Origin: Mariniflexile sp. AS56
GTDB lineage: Bacteria; Bacteroidota; Bacteroidia; Flavobacteriales; Flavobacteriaceae
Assembly (NCBI RefSeq): GCF_030552475.1
Contig: NZ_JAUPED010000004.1
Location: 124,001-188,000 of the forward strand
Direction: 5' to 3'
Length of the DNA stretch: 64,000 nt
Position 1 is the first letter of the stretch. Each line of letters begins with the position of its first letter. The notes beneath the pieces were generated by a model. The model was not told the DNA's origin. It saw only the letters and a program-made list of their open reading frames with translations, and searched no databases. Below are positions 1 to 10,234 of the stretch, piece after piece. The position numbers and the translations under genes were made by a program.

Positions 1-2872
1 TGAAACCTCTAATAGATTCACCTCCAAAAATAAAGATAGATAATAACACTACTAATGTTGTAGTCGATGTATTTAAGGTTCTACCTAAAGTACTACTTAA
101 TGATACATCTACCACTTTATCAAATTCCCAGTTGGTATGCTCACCAACATATTCTCTAATTCTATCAAATACAATTACCGTATCATTCAATGAGTAACCA
201 ATTACCGTTAATATGGCTGCAATAAATGCTTGATCTATTTCCATACTAAATGGCATGAATTTGTATGTTAAAGAGAACACACCTAATACAATTAATACAT
301 CATGGAATACTGCCGCAACAGCACCTAATGAGAATTGCCATTTTTTGAAACGGAATAAGATATAAAGGAAAACTACAATTAAAGATCCTAAAATAGCCCA
401 GAACGATGCTTGTTTAATATCATCTGCAATGGTTGGACTTACTTTGTAGTATTTCATTAAACCTACTGATTTTCCTTCTGATTCATGAATAAACGAATCG
501 TAAGAAAGACCACCTAAATAAGGTTGTAATGTAGTATAAAGTGTTTTTCTGATAGATTCATCAACTTCAGAACCTGTTTCGTCTACTTTATATTTTGTTG
601 TAATTTTTAACTGATTCGCATCTCCAAACGTTTTAGCATCAGCACTACCAAAAGCACCAACTAAAGTTGCTGTGATTTCTGAAGCACTCACATCTTGTGG
701 GAAACGTACTTGGTAAGTTCTACCTCCAACAAAATCCACACCTTGATCTAAACTATTTGTGAATAAAGATCCTAAACTTACTAATATAAAAGCACCAGAA
801 ATGATATAAGCTACTTTACGTTTCTTTAAGAATTCGATGCTTAAGTTTCTGAATAAGTTTTTAGTAATCGCTGTAGAGAAGTCTAATTTACCACCTCTGT
901 TTACATACCAGTCAATTAATAATCTAGTAATAAAAATAGCTGTAAATAAAGACGTACCAATACCAATTAATAAGGTAGTTGCAAACCCTTTAATAGGACC
1001 TGTACCGAAAATAAATAATATTAATGCCGTTAAACCTGTAGTAATGTTGGCATCTAAAATAGATGATAAGGCGTTACTGAAACCATCTTGAATCGCTTCT
1101 TTTTGAGATTTACCTTTGGCAATTTCCTCACGAATACGTTCAAAAATAATCACATTCGCATCCACCGACATACCGATTGTTAATACGATACCAGCAATAC
1201 CAGGTAAAGTTAACACCGCACCTAAGCCAGATAAAATACCGAATATTAATAAGATATTTAAAGACATTGCAACGTCTGCAAAAGCACCCGATTTTCCGTA
1301 ATAAAGTACCATCCAAACTAATACCAATACTAATGCAATCATGAAAGAGGTTGTACCACTATCAATCGCTTCTTGTCCTAATGATGGCCCAACAACCTCA
1401 CTTTGAATAATATCTGCAGATGCAGGTAATTTACCAGCACGTAATACGTTTGCTAAATCGACTGCTTCGTTTAATGTAAAGTTTCCTGAAATTTCAGAAT
1501 TTCCACCAGAAATAGCACCTGTAGTTACACCTGGAGCAGAATACACAACGTTATCTAAAACAATCGCGATTTGACTTCCTTGCGTATATGCTTTTCCAGT
1601 CATTTCTTCCCAAATCTTAGCACCTTTTCCATTCATTTGCATAGAAACTGTTGGCTTGTTTGTTTGACCGAAATCATTACGAGCATCTGTTACAACAGCA
1701 CCACTTAATTGAGGAATGTTATCTCTATTACCAACTAAGGCATATAAATCTACAATTTCACTATCCTTTTCTGGCTTACCAAAAGCAAATTTTGCATAAC
1801 GCATTTCAGCAGGAAGTAAAGCTCTTACTTTTGGAGAATTTAAGTAATCAAGAACTTTTGTTTTGTCTTTAATTTCAAATTGCGCGATTACTGGACCACC
1901 TGGGTAACCTTGTCCGCGAATTAAATCGAAAATTGGGTTTACAGTTTGTACTGCTGTAGAATCTGTAGCAGCTTCACCTAAAAGATCATCAATCGTAGCA
2001 TCTTTTGCATTTTCTTCATCCTGTGGCTCTGTAGCCGCCGTTTCTGTACTTGCTGTTGCAGTTGCTTTTAAAACTTCATTAGCTTGTCCTAAAAAGTTAA
2101 AGAATTGCTCACCTTTATAAGCATCCCAAAACTCTAATTGAGCTGTACTTTGTAATAAACTTGTAGCACGCTCTACATCTTTAACACCTGGTAATTCAAC
2201 TAAAATACGACCAGAAGACCCTAAACGTTGAATGTTTGGAGACGTTACACCAAACTCATCGATACGCTTACGTAATACTTCGAAAGCTGAAACGATTGAT
2301 TCGTCAATTTTTGTTCTGATGATCGTTTTCACATCGTCATCAGACATGCTTCCTTCAATCTCACCATCTAAAGCTTTAGTGTAAAATATATCTGGAGATG
2401 CTAATTTTGTATCTCCTTTAATTTTATCAAAAGCGATGAAAAAATCATCTAAATACGTGTTTTGACTGTTCTTTTGAAGCACCTCAGCATCATTCAATGC
2501 TTTATTGAACACTGGGTTTTTAGTATTATTAGCCAATCCTTTTAAGATGTCTTTTACAGAAACCTGAAGAATTACGTTAATACCACCTTTTAAATCTAAA
2601 CCTAAATTCATGGCTTTTGCTTTCACATCGTTATAAGTGAATTTAGCAATACCAATATTGAATACAGTATCTGTAGCTACAGCTTGCAGGTAGTTAGCCT
2701 CTTCTGCACTACGCTTAGCGCGGTAATCTGGATCTGATTCCGGAATTTTGTTAATCGCCACTTCTTGAGCAGTAGCTTCAATTTGATTTGCTTTGAATGT
2801 GAATGATAATTGGTAGATACTTACCAAACCAAACAATACAGCAAATAACTTTACGAGTCCTTTGTTTTGCAT
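1..2872 (-). CDS. secDF: Protein translocase subunit SecDF (fused), C-terminus cut by window edge
   Basis: Inner-membrane accessory of the Sec translocon that uses the proton gradient to pull exported proteins into the periplasm. The reading frame is open from the ATG at 2872 to the window edge, about 957 codons, so only a short C-terminal tail is missing if it has the roughly 1000 residues usual for flavobacterial SecDF. An N-terminal membrane helix is followed near residue 89 by the SecD motif LGLDLKGGI. The SecF half near the left edge shows the YSLNDTVIVFDRIRE signature. SecD and SecF are therefore one polypeptide, as is common in Bacteroidota. It is a single gene with no visible partner. 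Confidence 0.96.
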   Translation of the reverse strand, partial: MQNKGLVKLFAVLFGLVSIYQLSFTFKANQIEATAQEVAINKIPESDPDYRAKRSAEEANYLQAVATDTVFNIGIAKFTYNDVKAKAMNLGLDLKGGINVILQVSVKDILKGLANNTKNPVFNKALNDAEVLQKNSQNTYLDDFFIAFDKIKGDTKLASPDIFYTKALDGEIEGSMSDDDVKTIIRTKIDESIVSAFEVLRKRIDEFGVTSPNIQRLGSSGRILVELPGVKDVERATSLLQSTAQLEFWDAYKGEQFFNFLGQANEVLKATATASTETAATEPQDEENAKDATIDDLLGEAATDSTAVQTVNPIFDLIRGQGYPGGPVIAQFEIKDKTKVLDYLNSPKVRALLPAEMRYAKFAFGKPEKDSEIVDLYALVGNRDNIPQLSGAVVTDARNDFGQTNKPTVSMQMNGKGAKIWEEMTGKAYTQGSQIAIVLDNVVYSAPGVTTGAISGGNSEISGNFTLNEAVDLANVLRAGKLPASADIIQSEVVGPSLGQEAIDSGTTSFMIALVLVLVWMVLYYGKSGAFADVAMSLNILLIFGILSGLGAVLTLPGIAGIVLTIGMSVDANVIIFERIREEIAKGKSQKEAIQDGFSNALSSILDANITTGLTALILFIFGTGPIKGFATTLLIGIGTSLFTAIFITRLLIDWYVNRGGKLDFSTAITKNLFRNLSIEFLKKRKVAYIISGAFILVSLGSLFTNSLDQGVDFVGGRTYQVRFPQDVSASEITATLVGAFGSADAKTFGDANQLKITTKYKVDETGSEVDESIRKTLYTTLQPYLGGLSYDSFIHESEGKSVGLMKYYKVSPTIADDIKQASFWAILGSLIVVFLYILFRFKKWQFSLGAVAAVFHDVLIVLGVFSLTYKFMPFSMEIDQAFIAAILTVIGYSLNDTVIVFDRIREYVGEHTNWEFDKVVDVSLSSTLGRTLNTSTTTLVVLLSIFIFGGESIRGF

Positions 2873-3034
2873 TATGATTTTATTTTAGTCAATTTTTTTA
2901 AACCGAGCAAATATAGAATTTACCGGTAACTTGACAATTGTTTTTTTATGATTATAATTTGAATGATTACAGCTTAAAATAAGTTTTGAAAGCCATAGTT
3001 CAATAAGTGATTTCTTATTGAGAAGTATATATTT

Positions 3035-3649
3035 TTAGCAGCGGGGTCCTGCCCTAACTTCGGGTATTTTATAAGACGTATTATCTATGGTAATAGCGCT
3101 GTTTTTTCTAAACTTATAGGCTTCTTTTTCAAGACGTTCTATATTTTTAACGACTATTTCCTGTGTTGGTACCGATACGATAGGAATAACGAACCGGTTG
3201 TAATCTGATTTTATTTCAAGTGCACACGTGCCTCCAAAACCACTATTCGCACCTTGTTCCTGTATTTCAAATACATCTAAATTGTAGGCTGATGTTTGTT
3301 TTTTAGTACGTGAATTGGCTGGTTTTTCGCTTTTATTAAAAGGACTATCACTTAATGCCAATTCGTTTTCTGAAAGTAATCTTTTAACGTGGCTTATATT
3401 CGTGGTACTGTAATATGCGATTTTATAACTTCCATCGCCCAATTCTTCGACTTGAACATTATAAACACCAATGGTTTGTAACTGTTCTTTAACACTAGCA
3501 ATGGTGTTTTTGGCTTGATTGGATAAGGCTTCTGTTTGGGCAAATTGCAATACAATTTCCTGATTAGGTACAGGAACTTGTTGGTGGCTGGCAACCCCCA
3601 TCAACGTAAATATAACTATTAAAGTACTAATGCACCATTTTGCCTTCAT
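3035..3649 (-). CDS. Small secreted protein of unknown function
   Basis: A 204-residue protein that I do not recognise. It starts with a basic, hydrophobic signal peptide (MKAKW then a hydrophobic run to about residue 20), so it is probably periplasmic or secreted. There is no lipobox. Residues 30-95 look like an alpha/beta domain (long helix rich in Gln/Glu, then strands around YNVQVEELGDGSYKIAYYS), and there is a basic linker SRTKKQ near residue 113. The two cysteines of the mature part are C142 and the final residue C204. It lies between secDF and mdh, apparently transcribed alone, and is followed by no obvious partner. Confidence 0.7.
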   Translation of the reverse strand: MKAKWCISTLIVIFTLMGVASHQQVPVPNQEIVLQFAQTEALSNQAKNTIASVKEQLQTIGVYNVQVEELGDGSYKIAYYSTTNISHVKRLLSENELALSDSPFNKSEKPANSRTKKQTSAYNLDVFEIQEQGANSGFGGTCALEIKSDYNRFVIPIVSVPTQEIVVKNIERLEKEAYKFRKNSAITIDNTSYKIPEVRAGPRC

Positions 3650-3727
3650 GCGCCAAATATAGCTTTTTAGGTTATTATTTAACAGTTTTTACATTTTTAA
3701 TTTCTGACGTTGAAAGGTATATGAACT

Positions 3728-3774
3728 AAAAAAGCCTAAAGAAGCGGGATTAAACGCTACTTTAGGCTTTTTTA
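3728..3774. terminator. Bidirectional intrinsic terminator
   Basis: A hairpin with arms AAAAAGCCTAAAG and CTTTAGGCTTTTTT, A-rich on the left and T-rich on the right, so it can work in both directions. It lies just downstream of mdh on the minus strand and ahead of the 3035-3649 gene. Confidence 0.8.
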
Positions 3775-3802
3775 ATTGTTGTACTCTAAAGTACTTTATA
3801 TA

Positions 3803-4723
3803 TTACAATAAATCGTTAACGGCTTTAACACCTTTAGCACTTTCTTCCATAGTTGCTTTTTCAGCATCATTTAAAGTGATATTAACAATTTCTTCGATAC
3901 CGTTTTTTCCTAAGATAACTGGTACTCCAAGACAAATATCGCTAAAACCATATTCACCTTCTAATAAAGCTGAAACTGGGAATACTTTTTTAGTATCGCA
4001 AGCAATCGCTTGAACCATTCCAGACACTGCTGCTCCTGGTGCGTACCATGCAGACGTACCTAATAATTTAGTAAGTGTAGCACCACCAACCTTAGTATCT
4101 TCCAATACTTGGTTTAATCTTTCTTCACTTAAAAATTCTGAAACTGGCACACCATTTCTAGTTGCTAAACGCGTTAAAGGAATCATACCTGTATCGCTAT
4201 GACCTCCAATTACCATACCATCTACATCGCTAATTGGTCCACCTAAAGCTTCTGCTAATCTGTATTTGAAACGTGCAGAATCTAAAGCTCCACCCATACC
4301 AATAATTCTGTTTTTAGGTAATTTAGTAGATTTATGAACTAAATAAGTCATCGTATCCATTGGATTACTTACTACAATAATGATTGTTTTTGGAGAAAAT
4401 TCAATTAAGCTTGAAGACACAGATTTAACAATTCCTGCATTGATACCAATTAATTCTTCACGCGTCATTCCTGGTTTACGAGGAATTCCAGATGTAATTA
4501 CACACACATCACTATTAGCTGTTTTGCTATAATCGTTTGTGATACCTGTAATTTTAGTATCAAAACCATTTAATGAAGCGGTTTGCATTAAATCCATAGC
4601 TTTACCTTCAGCATAGCCTTCTTTAATGTCTAATAAAACAACTTCTGAAGCGAAATCTTTAATGGCAATATACTCTGCACAACTTGCGCCTACTGCTCCT
4701 GCACCTACTACTGTTACTTTCAT
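3803..4723 (-). CDS. mdh: Malate dehydrogenase
   Basis: NAD-dependent oxidation of malate to oxaloacetate in the TCA cycle, cytoplasmic. The 306 residues match the LDH-like short MDH family found in Bacteroidota. Visible features: Rossmann motif GAGAVG at 7-12, substrate-binding arginines in the loop IPRKPGMTREEL (R82, R88), the conserved D148/R151 pair, and catalytic H175 in GGHSDTG. The arginine R82 in the mobile loop, rather than glutamine, argues for malate over lactate. It is monocistronic with hairpin terminators on both sides. Confidence 0.96.
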   Translation of the reverse strand: MKVTVVGAGAVGASCAEYIAIKDFASEVVLLDIKEGYAEGKAMDLMQTASLNGFDTKITGITNDYSKTANSDVCVITSGIPRKPGMTREELIGINAGIVKSVSSSLIEFSPKTIIIVVSNPMDTMTYLVHKSTKLPKNRIIGMGGALDSARFKYRLAEALGGPISDVDGMVIGGHSDTGMIPLTRLATRNGVPVSEFLSEERLNQVLEDTKVGGATLTKLLGTSAWYAPGAAVSGMVQAIACDTKKVFPVSALLEGEYGFSDICLGVPVILGKNGIEEIVNITLNDAEKATMEESAKGVKAVNDLL

Positions 4724-4864
4724 TTTTTAGTTTTTATTAATGTTTTAGTTCTGTGATATAATGATATTCTCCCTTCTAAATATGAAAATGACTCATTAAC
4801 ACATTACAAAAGGTTCACTTATATGCTTATAAGCATGCTAAATTACGAATTAAAATACACTAAA

Positions 4865-4899
4865 TAAAAAAAGTGCAAGATTAAATCTCGCACTTTTTA
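4865..4899. terminator. Hairpin between mdh and the DUF6588 gene
   Basis: Arms AAAAAAGTGCAAGA and TCTCGCACTTTTT with one mismatch, flanked by A and T runs. It would terminate the minus-strand DUF6588 gene just before mdh. Confidence 0.7.
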
Positions 4900-4971
4900 A
4901 TTAACTAAACTAACTAAAACTAAACAATTATATATTTTGAATTCTTTAAAATTTTCTTTAAAAATTAAGGA

Positions 4972-6006
4972 TTATCTAAAACCAAAATTCACACCAACTG
5001 CGAAGGCATCAAATTCACCTACGTGGTATTCAGCATTTAATCTGAAAAACCCTAATTTCAACTTGGTTCCAATGGTTCCTCTTACTGCTCCCACTTCACT
5101 TGACAAAGAAAATGGATCTTCAATGGTTTGAGATAAAAAAGGCCCACTAGAAACAACATAGGTTCCTAATAAATCAGACTTTGATGTCCCTTTGATATAA
5201 CCTATACCGCCATAAAAATTAATAACGGGTAATTTTGTTGATGCAATCAATTGGAACAACCAGGTGTTGGTATCATTTTCAAGACGTTGGTTTTCACCAT
5301 TAAACCCTGAATTACCTGTTAAATCGTATGCGGCATCTAAGTGGGTATAAGCTACCAACCCAGAAACAGCAACTGGTAATATTTTATCGGCAGGTAACCA
5401 CTTGGTAAACTCAATTTGTAAACCGGCACCATATAAACTTAAATCGACATCTTCTGTATCTACTTTTGGTACAAAACGTGCTTTTAATTCTACACCACTT
5501 CCAAGACCTAAAGCTCCTTGAATAAAGGCTGTAGGTAATAAATTTGCACTGCCCGAACCAATACCATTTGGCAACGTAATACGCTCTTCTTGTTCTCCTA
5601 AAAGAGGATCTTCATATCTAATAATAAGATCTACATCTGTTTCGTTTTCACCTAAGGCTGTTGACACTAACTTGGAACTTGCAAGATCTTCAAACTCTAC
5701 AGTAAAATCTTGATCTGGGTCACTGTTATAATCTGCAATATTCATTAAGAATGATTTATGCTCATCTTTAATCGTTGCGGCATTTGCTAAAATTGAAATT
5801 TCAAAACCACCTAAAGGTTTTGCGACAGCTGTATTAAACCAGTTGGCATTCATACTATGCATTAACCCATTGGTTCCTGGCGTTAAATAATCGTTTGCAA
5901 AGCGTTCGGCATTATCTACTCCTGCGGCTAAAAGCGCATCGATATCTTGTGCTTTTGAGGAAATTGTTGCTAAACAAAACAACATAAGTAGGCTTAATTT
6001 TTTCAT
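4972..6006 (-). CDS. DUF6588-type outer-membrane beta-barrel protein
   Basis: A 344-residue protein with a clear signal peptide (MKKLSLLMLFCLATISSKAQ) ending in the AQ cleavage context usual in this phylum. The rest alternates hydrophobic and polar residues, as in beta strands, and ends in GVNFGFR with a terminal aromatic two residues from the end, as in outer-membrane barrels. N-terminal phrases such as ANDYLTPG and NANWFNTA and the conserved GGFEISI region resemble DUF6588 proteins. Function is unknown. It is transcribed alone between terminators. The DUF assignment is from memory; the barrel prediction is firmer. Confidence 0.75.
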   Translation of the reverse strand: MKKLSLLMLFCLATISSKAQDIDALLAAGVDNAERFANDYLTPGTNGLMHSMNANWFNTAVAKPLGGFEISILANAATIKDEHKSFLMNIADYNSDPDQDFTVEFEDLASSKLVSTALGENETDVDLIIRYEDPLLGEQEERITLPNGIGSGSANLLPTAFIQGALGLGSGVELKARFVPKVDTEDVDLSLYGAGLQIEFTKWLPADKILPVAVSGLVAYTHLDAAYDLTGNSGFNGENQRLENDTNTWLFQLIASTKLPVINFYGGIGYIKGTSKSDLLGTYVVSSGPFLSQTIEDPFSLSSEVGAVRGTIGTKLKLGFFRLNAEYHVGEFDAFAVGVNFGFR

Positions 6007-6168
6007 AGGTTACTCTTGTTTTTTTTTTAATGATTGCGTGCTTTTACGCTATTAACTTTTAAACACGCCTAATTAAATTAGGATTATACAAATATATACA
6101 AAATTTCAGATAAATAAACATTTAATCGTAAAAATTCGCCTTTTAACGGTGTTTTATAAAAAAGACAC

Positions 6169-8715
6169 CTAGAAATCCAGTCTAAAGCTTACATTGGGTG
6201 TTAAGCTTAAAGACTTGTTATTTATTTCAATGGTTGTTTCAGAATCATTTGGGCTTACTTCGTAATAACGGTTAATACTATTTTTAGCATTGGTTATATT
6301 GATAACCCCTACTTTTAAGGCCGCGTTTACAGATTGATAGACATTAAACTTATAACTTAAAGAGGCATCTAAACGTTTAAATTCATCAAGGTTTTTACTA
6401 TTTGGCTCCCCATAATTCACATAGGTTGTATTTCCAGACTCCACGGTTTCATTACCTTCAACCGGTGATGTGTACGGTTGTCCAGAACGCCACATACCGC
6501 CTACCGCTATTTTTAAATTTTCTAAAATGTCATAATTAAAACCTATAGACACCGAGTGCCTTATATCTACATTATTTGGAAACACAGAAGGTGTAAAGGT
6601 GTCAAACTTATAATCGTTAATAGCATAAGTATAACCCACCCAAGTACTGTAAGTATTCCCTGTTTTATTAGCCAAAAACTCTAAGCCTTTAACCGTATAA
6701 TCACCAATAGCATTTACGTATTGAAAATTATTATAAAAGCCTTGATTACTTGCTGTAATCCCTTCTATGGTTTTATAAAACCCCGTCACATCTATGTTTA
6801 AATTATTCTTACTAAATTCCAACCCGAAAGATCCTTGTTTGCTTTCTGAAATTGGTATAGATTCTTCATTTGCCAAAATCCACCGTCTGTTTTCTACACC
6901 TAAAAAATCTTCTTGAAAATCGACTATTTGTGTTGCCGATTGGTTTTTAAATTCACCTTCTACCTTTAAAGCAAACTGATTTGACAGCTTCTGTCTGATA
7001 TTTAAACGTGGCTCAATTAACAGCTTTTCAAATTTTTGAAAATAATTAGCACGTGCTCCAATCCTTAAAAAAGTACCTCCTTTTTTATATTCGGCTTGTG
7101 TATAAACTGCATGGTTTAATAAAACATCCTTCTTCGTTTTATCGTACACCGGTTTTGTAACCGTTGTTTCATTTAAAATACCTGTTTCATTAAATTGATA
7201 ACCATTTAAAAGGGTTAAATACGCATTCCACTTATAAAAGGTATTTAACTTAAAACCGGTTTCTAATACTTCATTCTTTTGGGTAAGTAATTGATCGGAT
7301 TCTATTCTATAATCATCGGCATCTACATTGTATTTTGAATAATATCCTGTTAAGTGCGTACTAAATTTAGAGCTCCAATTCGCCATCCAATTTCCGCCAA
7401 AACCTTTGTTTTTTTGAGCCAAATTGCTAGATTTAGAGCTTGTTTCATTGTTATTAGTTAGGCTTTCATAATAATCTAAATTATTATCGATACCAATAAG
7501 GTTTGCTCTAAACTTGTGATTTTCATTTAAATCGAATAACACCTTCGCTGTGTAATCGTAAAAAACAAAATTCGATGCCGTCGTTTGGTTTTCAATTGTA
7601 GCACTCGTATTGGTTTTAATATCACTATCCTGAAAACTTTTATTAAAGTAATTATCATAGGTTGGTGTATCAAACACGTCTGTAATAGACCTTCTACCCG
7701 ACACATGAAACTCCAATTTTTTACTAATAGGAATTTCCAAAAACACATCACCACTTATTAAGTTCGCTCCTGCCCCACCTGAAAACCTTCCGGTTAATTC
7801 ATTTTTAGTAGACATATTAATAGTACTAGACACACCATCGCTAAACTCGCTACTTGTACCATTTTTAGTCACGACTACTTTATCTGTTAAGTAGGGATTA
7901 TAAGCTGAAATTAATCCGAAAAAATGCCCCGAGTGATACATTTTTATCCCATCCCAAAGCATCAGGTTTTGGTCGTTCGTACCACCTCTCACATTAATAT
8001 TCGCAATACTCTCATTCGTACTTTCTACTCCCGGAAGTACTTGAATAGATTGTAAAATATCAGGATCTGTTAAACCCGGTAAAATGCCGAATGCTTTAGA
8101 ATTTAACACCGTACTTCCATCTAATAACTTTTGAAAACCTGTGGTTAAAAATTTTGTAATAAGCACTTGGTTTAAGACTTCTTTATTTTCAACTAAAAGA
8201 ATTTCTTTGCAATTACTGGTTTCGGAAAAGAATTGCTGGGCGGGTACTTGCTCACTTTTAAACCCTAAATACGAAATAGTAATTGTTGCATTTATAGGCA
8301 CATTATCCAACTGAAACCTACCACCATCATTCACAATCACACCTCTTCTACTGTTTTTAACAACTACTGAAGCTCCAAACAAAGGGTCTTTATTTTCTGA
8401 AGCATATACAACGCCACAAATTGAAATGGTTTTCTCAATTACAGATACCGTAATATACCTATTATCTAAAGTTTTAAAGTTTAAAATACTTTTAGAATTT
8501 AGATAGTTAATGGTTGCCTCCATACTTAATGCTGGGTTTGGCTGCTCCATAAACACATTAGCAACATCATCAAACGCATATGAAAACTTAACGTCAAATT
8601 GCTGCTCTACAGCTTCAATTATTTCAGTAAGCGGTTTTTTAGATGCGTTGTTTTGAGAAAAACAGACATTAGCAACGAATAAAATGATGTAAATAATGCA
8701 TTTATTATTTCTCAT
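6169..8715 (-). CDS. TonB-dependent receptor of ECF locus A, with STN and carboxypeptidase-regulatory domains
   Basis: Outer-membrane signalling receptor of 848 residues. Order: signal peptide 1-20; STN signalling domain about 24-110, which would contact FecR; a carboxypeptidase-D regulatory-like beta-sandwich about 114-190 (ISICGVVYASENKDPLFGAS); a plug containing FGILPGL, INVRGG and LWDGIKMY; then a 22-strand-type barrel ending in PNVSFRLDF. The ATG overlaps the fecR stop by 11 bases. Its paralogue at 58931-61246 lacks the carboxypeptidase-like domain but has nearly the same plug. An STN-bearing receptor beside FecR and an ECF sigma factor implies transport-coupled transcriptional signalling. 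The ligand cannot be read from the sequence. Confidence 0.92.
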   Translation of the reverse strand: MRNNKCIIYIILFVANVCFSQNNASKKPLTEIIEAVEQQFDVKFSYAFDDVANVFMEQPNPALSMEATINYLNSKSILNFKTLDNRYITVSVIEKTISICGVVYASENKDPLFGASVVVKNSRRGVIVNDGGRFQLDNVPINATITISYLGFKSEQVPAQQFFSETSNCKEILLVENKEVLNQVLITKFLTTGFQKLLDGSTVLNSKAFGILPGLTDPDILQSIQVLPGVESTNESIANINVRGGTNDQNLMLWDGIKMYHSGHFFGLISAYNPYLTDKVVVTKNGTSSEFSDGVSSTINMSTKNELTGRFSGGAGANLISGDVFLEIPISKKLEFHVSGRRSITDVFDTPTYDNYFNKSFQDSDIKTNTSATIENQTTASNFVFYDYTAKVLFDLNENHKFRANLIGIDNNLDYYESLTNNNETSSKSSNLAQKNKGFGGNWMANWSSKFSTHLTGYYSKYNVDADDYRIESDQLLTQKNEVLETGFKLNTFYKWNAYLTLLNGYQFNETGILNETTVTKPVYDKTKKDVLLNHAVYTQAEYKKGGTFLRIGARANYFQKFEKLLIEPRLNIRQKLSNQFALKVEGEFKNQSATQIVDFQEDFLGVENRRWILANEESIPISESKQGSFGLEFSKNNLNIDVTGFYKTIEGITASNQGFYNNFQYVNAIGDYTVKGLEFLANKTGNTYSTWVGYTYAINDYKFDTFTPSVFPNNVDIRHSVSIGFNYDILENLKIAVGGMWRSGQPYTSPVEGNETVESGNTTYVNYGEPNSKNLDEFKRLDASLSYKFNVYQSVNAALKVGVINITNAKNSINRYYEVSPNDSETTIEINNKSLSLTPNVSFRLDF

Positions 8716-9616
8716 ATTTATATAACGTAACTTGATTACCTTCTATTCTATAACTTAGTTTTAAAGGAATAGTGATTGACTGTAATGCTATATTTTTATC
8801 TTTATGTGTAAAGGTTCCGGTAAACAGTTGTGAGGCATCGACTGCTTTAAACGTCACTTTCAAATCGTATTGTCTTTCAAATTCAGCTATAACTTGACTT
8901 AAAGGAATTTTATCAAAACCTGTTTCATCCTGTAACCAAGATGGGGTTTCTGCATTAAAATCGGCCACCGCTTCTACGGCTCCATTTACAACTCTAAATG
9001 TTTTTCCTTTTGGTAATTTAACCGTTTCATTATTAAAAGTAACGCTCACTAAGCCTTCATAACACTGTACTTCAAAATAATTATCGCGTTCTTTTACATT
9101 AAATTGTGTTCCTAAAACTTGAACCGTTCCTGCGGTTGTGCTTACGGTAAACTTCTCGCCTTTACTTACTTTAAAGAAGGCTTCACCCTCTAATTGAAGA
9201 TTTCGTTTATCTTTCCACGTTTTTTTATTATAATTTAATTTTGAAGATGCATTTAAAATAACTTCAGAATTATCAGGTAATGTTAAGGTTTCGTTTTGCG
9301 CTACTTGCGTTTCAAAAGCCATATCATTATTAAAAAACAAAAAATAAGACGATGTTAGCATTACCAAGAAGATGGCAGCAATTTTCATAAACCCTCTAAA
9401 ATTAAGCGGAATTACTTTAGGCTCCTTTTTAGTAAGCGTTCTTTCCTTAAAGGATTCCAGTGCTTTTTGCGCATCTATTTGAGGCGCTTGCATTTGTTTG
9501 CTATAAAAAGCTATTTTCTCAAGAGTATCAGTCGTTTCAGATTGTTTTAAATCTTTTACTTCTTGCTCTGTAAGCTCGTTATCAAACCAATTTAATATGT
9601 TTTTTTCGTTTTTCAT
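8705..9616 (-). CDS. FecR-type anti-sigma factor, locus A
   Basis: A 303-residue inner-membrane regulator. The N-terminal 70 residues form the cytoplasmic sigma-binding region (ILNWFDNELTEQE). A membrane helix lies at about 74-93. The periplasmic FecR domain follows (LTLPDNSEVILNASSKL, LEGEAFFKV, TVQVLGTQFNV), then a C-terminal STN-like fold about 235-300 ending in QVTLYKYEK. It sits between the sigma gene and the receptor, and a candidate sigma-A promoter lies immediately upstream. A good ribosome-binding site (GGAGG) precedes the ATG. It probably both holds and activates the sigma factor, as FecR does in the ferric citrate system. Confidence 0.93.
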   Translation of the reverse strand: MKNEKNILNWFDNELTEQEVKDLKQSETTDTLEKIAFYSKQMQAPQIDAQKALESFKERTLTKKEPKVIPLNFRGFMKIAAIFLVMLTSSYFLFFNNDMAFETQVAQNETLTLPDNSEVILNASSKLNYNKKTWKDKRNLQLEGEAFFKVSKGEKFTVSTTAGTVQVLGTQFNVKERDNYFEVQCYEGLVSVTFNNETVKLPKGKTFRVVNGAVEAVADFNAETPSWLQDETGFDKIPLSQVIAEFERQYDLKVTFKAVDASQLFTGTFTHKDKNIALQSITIPLKLSYRIEGNQVTLYKYEK

Positions 9617-9635
9617 CTTTTATATCCTCCAATTA

Positions 9636-9664
9636 CAAGACAACTTAAAATCTATTTACCCTAC
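9636..9664 (-). promoter_or_regulatory. Candidate ECF sigma-A promoter before fecR-A
   Basis: A 29-base element reading GTAGGGTAAA, ten bases, GTTGTCTTG on the minus strand. It lies in the 55-base gap between the sigma gene and fecR-A, about 20 bases before the fecR start. The same element occurs twice before lipoprotein A (10235 and 10366). Right half GTTGTCTT fits the GTC-type minus-10 of ECF promoters and GTAGGGTA would be the minus-35; that assignment is inference. Confidence 0.7.
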
Positions 9665-9671
9665 CTAGGTG

Positions 9672-10187
9672 TTAAATATTTTCAATATGTTCTCTTAAAA
9701 TTTTTAAAGCACCCGACATTCTTTTTTCTATAGCTTTTTGAGAAACGTCTAACAATTCAGCTATTTCTCTATATTTCTTACCTTCTATTCTATTTAATAA
9801 AAACACTTCTCGTTGCGCATCGGTTAATAAGGAAATAGCATTTTGCAGTTTCTTTTTAAATTCTTCTTCCTCTAATATATATTCCGGACTTTCATTTGTT
9901 CTATCTATATAAGGAGATGCTTTCGCGTATTCAATAACTACCTTATTATGTTTAATTGTATTTAGGAACAAATTATTAATAGTCGTAAACAAATACGTTT
10001 TTGCTTTGGTAAAATCTATTTTAGAACAATTTTCCCAAATTTTAGAAAAGGCATCTTGCACAAAATCTAAAGCACCATCTTTATCACCACATTTATAATA
10101 AGCAAAATTGCTGGCAGATTGTACATGCTCTGTATAAAAACTATTGAAGTAGACTTCTTCGCATAGTTTATGGTCGCTATTATTCAT
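9672..10187 (-). CDS. ECF RNA polymerase sigma factor, locus A
   Basis: A 171-residue sigma-70-family extracytoplasmic-function factor. Region 2 is seen in DFVQDAFSKIWENCSKID with the FTTINNLFLN helix. Region 4 is an HTH (LTDAQREVFLLNRIEGKKYREIAELLDVSQKAIEKRMSGAL). It is paralogous to the sigma factor at 57397-57912, sharing FTT.NNL, LT.AQRE.F, EGK, KEIAE-like and S.KA.EKR segments. It heads the sigma-fecR-receptor cluster but is separated from fecR by its own promoter-like element. I see no copy of that element driving the sigma gene itself, so positive autoregulation is not evident. Confidence 0.94.
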   Translation of the reverse strand: MNNSDHKLCEEVYFNSFYTEHVQSASNFAYYKCGDKDGALDFVQDAFSKIWENCSKIDFTKAKTYLFTTINNLFLNTIKHNKVVIEYAKASPYIDRTNESPEYILEEEEFKKKLQNAISLLTDAQREVFLLNRIEGKKYREIAELLDVSQKAIEKRMSGALKILREHIENI

Positions 10188-10234
10188 TTAAAAATCTATT
10201 TTTAGGGCTCGGTGAATTATATACATTTGCAAAA

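Noticed and set aside
1651-1872. Small plus-strand ORF inside secDF
   Set aside because: Antisense shadow of a conserved gene, with no start context or family features.
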